Shown here piece after piece: positions 4,476-7,341 of a stretch of 7,341 nt of DNA. The stretch lies in NCBI GenBank assembly GCA_038247995.1, contig JBBRUG010000308.1:1-7341 (forward strand), given 5' to 3'. The position numbers and the translations under genes are program-made. Every line of letters begins with the position of its first letter. The stretch's first letter is position 1. The stretch is from JBBRUG01 sp038247995 (GTDB lineage Bacteria; Chloroflexota; Chloroflexia; Chloroflexales; Chloroflexaceae). The notes beneath the pieces were generated by a model that was not told the origin of the DNA, made no database searches, and saw only the letters and a list, made by a program, of their open reading frames with translations.

Positions 4476-5593
4476 TCCTGCGGCCCGTCACGGTACTGCT
4501 TGCCGCTCATTTCAGCCGGAAAGACGCGCACCCGATCGGGATCGAGCTGTAACACAATGGGCGTGTCGGGCGCCCAGGCCTGTGGCGGGTCACTTGCCGC
4601 GCCCACCGTAGCGCTCAGTCCACCCCAGGCAGTGCGCACGCCGATGCGCCAATGGGCGCCAAGAAACGTTGTTTGCGTCACGATGCCGTGCAGAGCGCCG
4701 GTTGGATCAACGCGCAGCTGATCCGGTTTGCAGGCCAGCAGCACCGCCTGACCCGGCACGGGAGGAGTAGGCCCAGCCCACGTCTCCAAGGGCAGCACGA
4801 GGAATGGGCCGTCCGCTGCGACAGGGCGCACACGCAGCCCGGCGGAATTGGCGTCGTCGAGCTGTGCCTGAAGAAGATTACTGCCGCCGATGAAGCGGGC
4901 CACAAAAGCCGTCGCCGGTCGCCGGTAGATCACGGCAGGCGGATCGGCCTGCATCACGCGGCCCGCAGCGAGCACAACGAGTTGATCAGCAATACTTAGC
5001 GCCTCTTCCTGATCATGGGTAACATAAACCATAGTGGTGCCGAGTCGTTGTTGAAGCGCACGCAATTCTACGCGCAACTCGGCGCGCACTTCGGCGTCGA
5101 GATTGGAGAGCGGTTCATCAAGCAACAAGACGCCCGGCTCGACGGCCAAGGCGCGCGCAAGCGCCACGCGCTGCTGCTGACCGCCGGAGAGTTGGCCGGG
5201 GTGGCGCTGTTCCAGGCCGGTTAACCCGACCAGATCGAGGAGTTCGGTGACGCGCTGGGTGATCCGTACCCGATCCCAACGCCGGACGCGCAGGCCGTAC
5301 GCCAGATGATCAAACACATTGAGGTGCGGCCAGAGCGCATAATGCTGAAACATCAGTGCCGTTGGGCGGCGCTCCGGCGGCAGGTGTTCCACCGACGCAC
5401 CATTGAAGTCGATACTTCCAACGTCGGGAGTGGCAAAGCCCGCCAGCATGCGCAATAGCGTACTCTTGCCGCACCCGCTCGGCCCAACCATGACCGTCAA
5501 CGCAGCCGCCGGCACAGTGAGCGTCACATCTGCGAGCACTGTCTGTGTGCCGTAGCGTTTCGTCAGGTTGGCGATCTGAATATGTACAGACAC
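4466..5593 (-). CDS. ABC importer ATP-binding protein, PotA/FbpC type
   Basis: A 375-residue cytoplasmic ATPase that powers a binding-protein-dependent importer. Walker A GPSGCGKST (37-45), Q-loop Q83 (MFQHYALWPH), signature LSGGQQQR (135-142), Walker B LLLDEP (156-161), D-loop SNLD and H-loop H193 (VTHDQ) are all present and look functional. Residues 240-365 form the C-terminal beta-rich TOBE-like regulatory region of the spermidine, iron(III) and sugar (CUT1) ATPases. The start is GTG at 5593, 5 nt after the permease stop; no strong Shine-Dalgarno sequence is seen, so translation may depend on the upstream gene. The last about 10 residues lie in a repeat shared with the permease gene and may not be original. 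Substrate is undetermined: iron(III), polyamine and phosphonate importers share this ATPase type. Confidence 0.9.
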   Translation of the reverse strand: MSVHIQIANLTKRYGTQTVLADVTLTVPAAALTVMVGPSGCGKSTLLRMLAGFATPDVGSIDFNGASVEHLPPERRPTALMFQHYALWPHLNVFDHLAYGLRVRRWDRVRITQRVTELLDLVGLTGLEQRHPGQLSGGQQQRVALARALAVEPGVLLLDEPLSNLDAEVRAELRVELRALQQRLGTTMVYVTHDQEEALSIADQLVVLAAGRVMQADPPAVIYRRPATAFVARFIGGSNLLQAQLDDANSAGLRVRPVAADGPFLVLPLETWAGPTPPVPGQAVLLACKPDQLRVDPTGALHGIVTQTTFLGAHWRIGVRTAWGGLSATVGAASDPPQAWAPDTPIVLQLDPDRVRVFPAEMSGKQYRDGPQERT

Positions 5594-5598
5594 GATGA

Positions 5599-7158
5599 TT
5601 ACTTACTTTCCGTCATCAGCGTCGGCCCGAAGAAGCGCACGATGAGCAGCAGATAGAGCAACGCGGGGATAAACAGCAACACCGCAGCCGCAGCGGCAGC
5701 TTCGATATAGCCCTGGTTCAGGATGCTGTAGAGGCGGAGCGGCAAGGTTGTGTAGCGCACCCCGCTGATCAGAAACGTAACGGTAAACTCGTCCATCGAG
5801 AACAGGAATGCCAGCGCCGCGCCGCCGGCAATGCCAGGGGCGGCCTGGGGCAAGACGATTGTGCGGAAACGCCGCCACACCCCGGCGCCGGCATCGCGCG
5901 CGGCCTCTTCCTGGGCGCGATCAAGTTGTTCAAACGCCGTCACCGCACCGCGTAACGCCAAGGGTAATGCGCCGACACTATGCGCAAGCAGCACGCCGGT
6001 GAATGTGTCGGTGAGGCCCCAGCGATAGAACAGCGCCGCCGTGCCTACGGCTACCAGGATCACTGGCGTGGCATTTTTAGCCAGGAACAACGCTTCGATC
6101 GCCCCCCGGCCCCGAAAGCTGTACCGGGCCAGGGCGTAGGCCGCCGGGATGGCGATCAGCGTCGTCAGCGCAGCCGTGCTTAGCGCAAACATGGCGCTCT
6201 GGCCAAGGGCGCCAAGCCCATCTTCGTAGCGAAAGAGATAGCTGTACCAACGGAATGTGTACCGTGACGGCAGGGGCGTGCCGCCGAGCCATTGGTCGCT
6301 GATTGAGTTGAGCATCAGGCTGACGATCGGGCCGAGCACGCCAATGAACAAGCCGCCGATCAGCAGCATTGCGCCAAAGCGCGCCAACGACGAAGGCATT
6401 CGTTCCGGCGCGGCGGCTACCCGTCCCGCGCTGAGGCCCACCCAGTTGCGGCTCGAGCGGCGCACAAACCAACTCGAACTGGCTACCAGGCTCAGCGTGA
6501 TCAGCAATAGGCCAATGCCCAGAGCAGCCGCAATTGCCGGGCGGCGTGTGCTGAACGTCTCAAAATAGATATCGATCGGCACGGTCGTGATCCGCTGGCC
6601 ACCATACACAATCAAGGTGATCGTAAACTGGCTCATTGCCAGCACCAAAACAAGCGCCGCACCCGCAGCCCAGCCGGGAGCAAGCAACGGCAAGATGATC
6701 GTGCGCAGGCGCCGCCACGCCCCAGCGCCCAGGTCGCGGGCGGCATCTTCCACACCGGGTGGGAGGCGTTGCAAAGCCGCGCTGAGGCTGAGCAGCATGA
6801 GCGGATAGTGCTTCCAGATCAGGGCGATCAGCAGGCCGGGCCAAGCATTTACCAGCGCGATCCCCTCACGATTGCTCTGCGGCAGCCAGAAGAGCAACGG
6901 ACTCGCCGGCGAGAGGGCCAATCGCACCGCATACGCCGCGATGATATGCGGTGTAACGAAGGGCAAGAGAGCCACCAACCAGACCAACCAGCGCCCGGGG
7001 AAATTGTGGCGCAACAGCAGGGCCAATGGTAGCGCCACCACAGTGCAGCCGATCACGGTGCCCAGGCCCAGGGCGATCGTGAAAGCAAAATCGGTGCGGA
7101 AGCCCCGCGAGGAAAGGATCGTAGCGTAACTTGCTGCACTGAAGCCCCCTTCTTCCAT
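5599..7158 (-). CDS. ABC importer two-domain permease, 5'-truncated
   Basis: A 519-residue inner-membrane protein with two fused MetI-like permease halves, as in FbpB and ThiP. Each half has an EAA loop that docks on the ATPase: EDAARDLGAGAWRR (137-150) followed by ILP, and EEAARDAGAGVWRR (417-430) followed by VLP. The second half starts with a transmembrane helix (about 259-284) and a periplasmic loop before YTFRWYSYLF. The first half has no such helix: it begins at FSAASYATIL, the matching position, and goes straight into its second helix. The gene has therefore lost about its first 80-100 codons. The ATG at 7158 is just the first available; the frame is open back to a TAG near 7229, through sequence that looks like the insertion element. 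Probably non-functional or impaired. The substrate is unknown; the C-terminal half resembles polyamine/iron-type permeases. Confidence 0.85.
   Translation of the reverse strand: MEEGGFSAASYATILSSRGFRTDFAFTIALGLGTVIGCTVVALPLALLLRHNFPGRWLVWLVALLPFVTPHIIAAYAVRLALSPASPLLFWLPQSNREGIALVNAWPGLLIALIWKHYPLMLLSLSAALQRLPPGVEDAARDLGAGAWRRLRTIILPLLAPGWAAGAALVLVLAMSQFTITLIVYGGQRITTVPIDIYFETFSTRRPAIAAALGIGLLLITLSLVASSSWFVRRSSRNWVGLSAGRVAAAPERMPSSLARFGAMLLIGGLFIGVLGPIVSLMLNSISDQWLGGTPLPSRYTFRWYSYLFRYEDGLGALGQSAMFALSTAALTTLIAIPAAYALARYSFRGRGAIEALFLAKNATPVILVAVGTAALFYRWGLTDTFTGVLLAHSVGALPLALRGAVTAFEQLDRAQEEAARDAGAGVWRRFRTIVLPQAAPGIAGGAALAFLFSMDEFTVTFLISGVRYTTLPLRLYSILNQGYIEAAAAAAVLLFIPALLYLLLIVRFFGPTLMTESK
7073..7109 (-). 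repeat. 37-nt imperfect inverted repeat, copy 2
   Basis: Lies within permease codons for about residues 17-29 (RGFRTDFAFTIALG region) and matches 4439-4475 in inverse orientation at 30 of 37 positions. As it is clearly coding here, this is the likely source copy. Confidence 0.5.
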
Positions 7159-7159
7159 A

Positions 7160-7230
7160 CCCAGGCTGTATCCTCTCCATAATCGCTGGGGCGCATGGTG
7201 ACAACTCCGCCAAGGTCTGCTAGACTACGC
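7160..7230 (+). mobile_element. Left end of an insertion sequence (boundary approximate)
   Basis: Between the broken permease 5' end and the transposase start lies about 70 nt that fits neither gene. The permease homology stops at about 7150-7160, and the transposase begins at 7235 on the opposite strand, so the element's terminal inverted repeat should lie around 7155-7190. I cannot fix the exact tip or a target duplication because the right end is outside the window. Confidence 0.5.
7198..7226 (+). promoter_or_regulatory. Candidate promoter of the transposase gene
   Basis: GTGACA (7198-7203, 5 of 6 to the -35 consensus) and TAGACT (7221-7226, 4 of 6 to the -10) are 17 nt apart. The ATG at 7235 is 8 nt past the -10 and has no Shine-Dalgarno sequence, which fits a leaderless or near-leaderless mRNA. 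Confidence 0.5.
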
Positions 7231-7234
7231 GCGT

Positions 7235-7341
7235 ATGCAGATCCCCGCCATCAACCTGGAGGCCATTCCCGACCTGGCCACGCGCCAGATCGTGATGCAG
7301 TTGCTGAACCTCATCGAGACGCTCGCGGCGGAAAACGCCGC
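7235..7341 (+). CDS. Transposase N-terminus, cut by the window edge
   Basis: Thirty-five codons are visible: MQIPAINLEAIPDLATRQIV then MQLLNLIETLAAENA. The pattern (hydrophobic start, ATRQIV-x-QLLNL-E-LAAEN) is one I associate with the coiled-coil N-terminus of IS66-like or related transposases in Chloroflexota and cyanobacteria, which usually continues with a charged heptad-repeat segment. The family assignment is uncertain because the catalytic DDE domain lies outside the window. Placement directly against a permease gene lacking its 5' end supports an insertion sequence. Confidence 0.6.
   Translation, partial: MQIPAINLEAIPDLATRQIVMQLLNLIETLAAENA

Noticed and set aside
1..7341. CRISPR array
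   Set aside because: No regularly spaced direct repeats; only the paired repeats listed were found.

Overview
The window looks like accessory chromosomal DNA from a GC-rich bacterium. The protein styles suggest a filamentous Chloroflexota (Chloroflexus/Roseiflexus-like): an RHH-like/HNH gene pair, a NACHT-type C-terminus ending in a VGGGY-x-F-x-HRLL motif, and a transposase N-terminus of a type I associate with that phylum. This placement is inference; there is no marker gene.

Layout. (1) 1-390: flank of a tRNA-Gly locus on the minus strand. It carries only the 3' end of the tRNA (T-arm, acceptor 3' strand, encoded CCA) and then its rho-independent terminator. The 5' half of the tRNA is replaced by the end of an HNH gene, which is what the distal junction of a tRNA-integrated element would look like. 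(2) 293-1110: a minus-strand pair, an RHH-like protein overlapping by 4 nt an HNH nuclease whose C-terminus is cut off at the tRNA junction. (3) 1111-1543: no intact gene; a possible plus-strand gene remnant, a GNRA-type hairpin, a G-run tract and a palindromic repeat. (4) 1544-2665: a standalone HsdR-N-type PD-(D/E)XK nuclease, minus strand. (5) 2666-3040: a second copy of the palindromic repeat lying inside a decayed minus-strand NACHT/STAND ATPase C-terminus. (6) 3041-4028: a plus-strand metal-response operon: a MerR-type promoter with a CueR-like dyad, a MerR-family regulator, and a cysteine-rich protein resembling the N-terminal [2Fe-2S]/Zn domain of CopZ. (7) 4029-4465: gene-free, visibly more AT-rich, with several inverted repeats. 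(8) 4466-7158: minus-strand ABC importer genes, a two-domain permease followed by its ATPase. The permease lacks its first transmembrane segment. (9) 7160-7341: promoter and start of a plus-strand transposase. Its insertion probably removed the 5' end of the permease and separated it from its promoter and any binding-protein gene.

How they fit together. The left half reads as an eroded island of nuclease or defence-type genes bounded by a tRNA-Gly attachment site, with remnants and small repeats between genes. The metal operon is a self-contained regulatory unit whose promoter may overlap the NACHT remnant. The ABC operon appears damaged by the insertion sequence at the right edge. I see no complete new system. 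The most unusual points are the HNH/tRNA-Gly junction, the mismatch between a CueR-type operator and a divalent-type sensor cysteine in the MerR protein, and the CopZ N-terminal domain occurring without its HMA domain or a copper ATPase.
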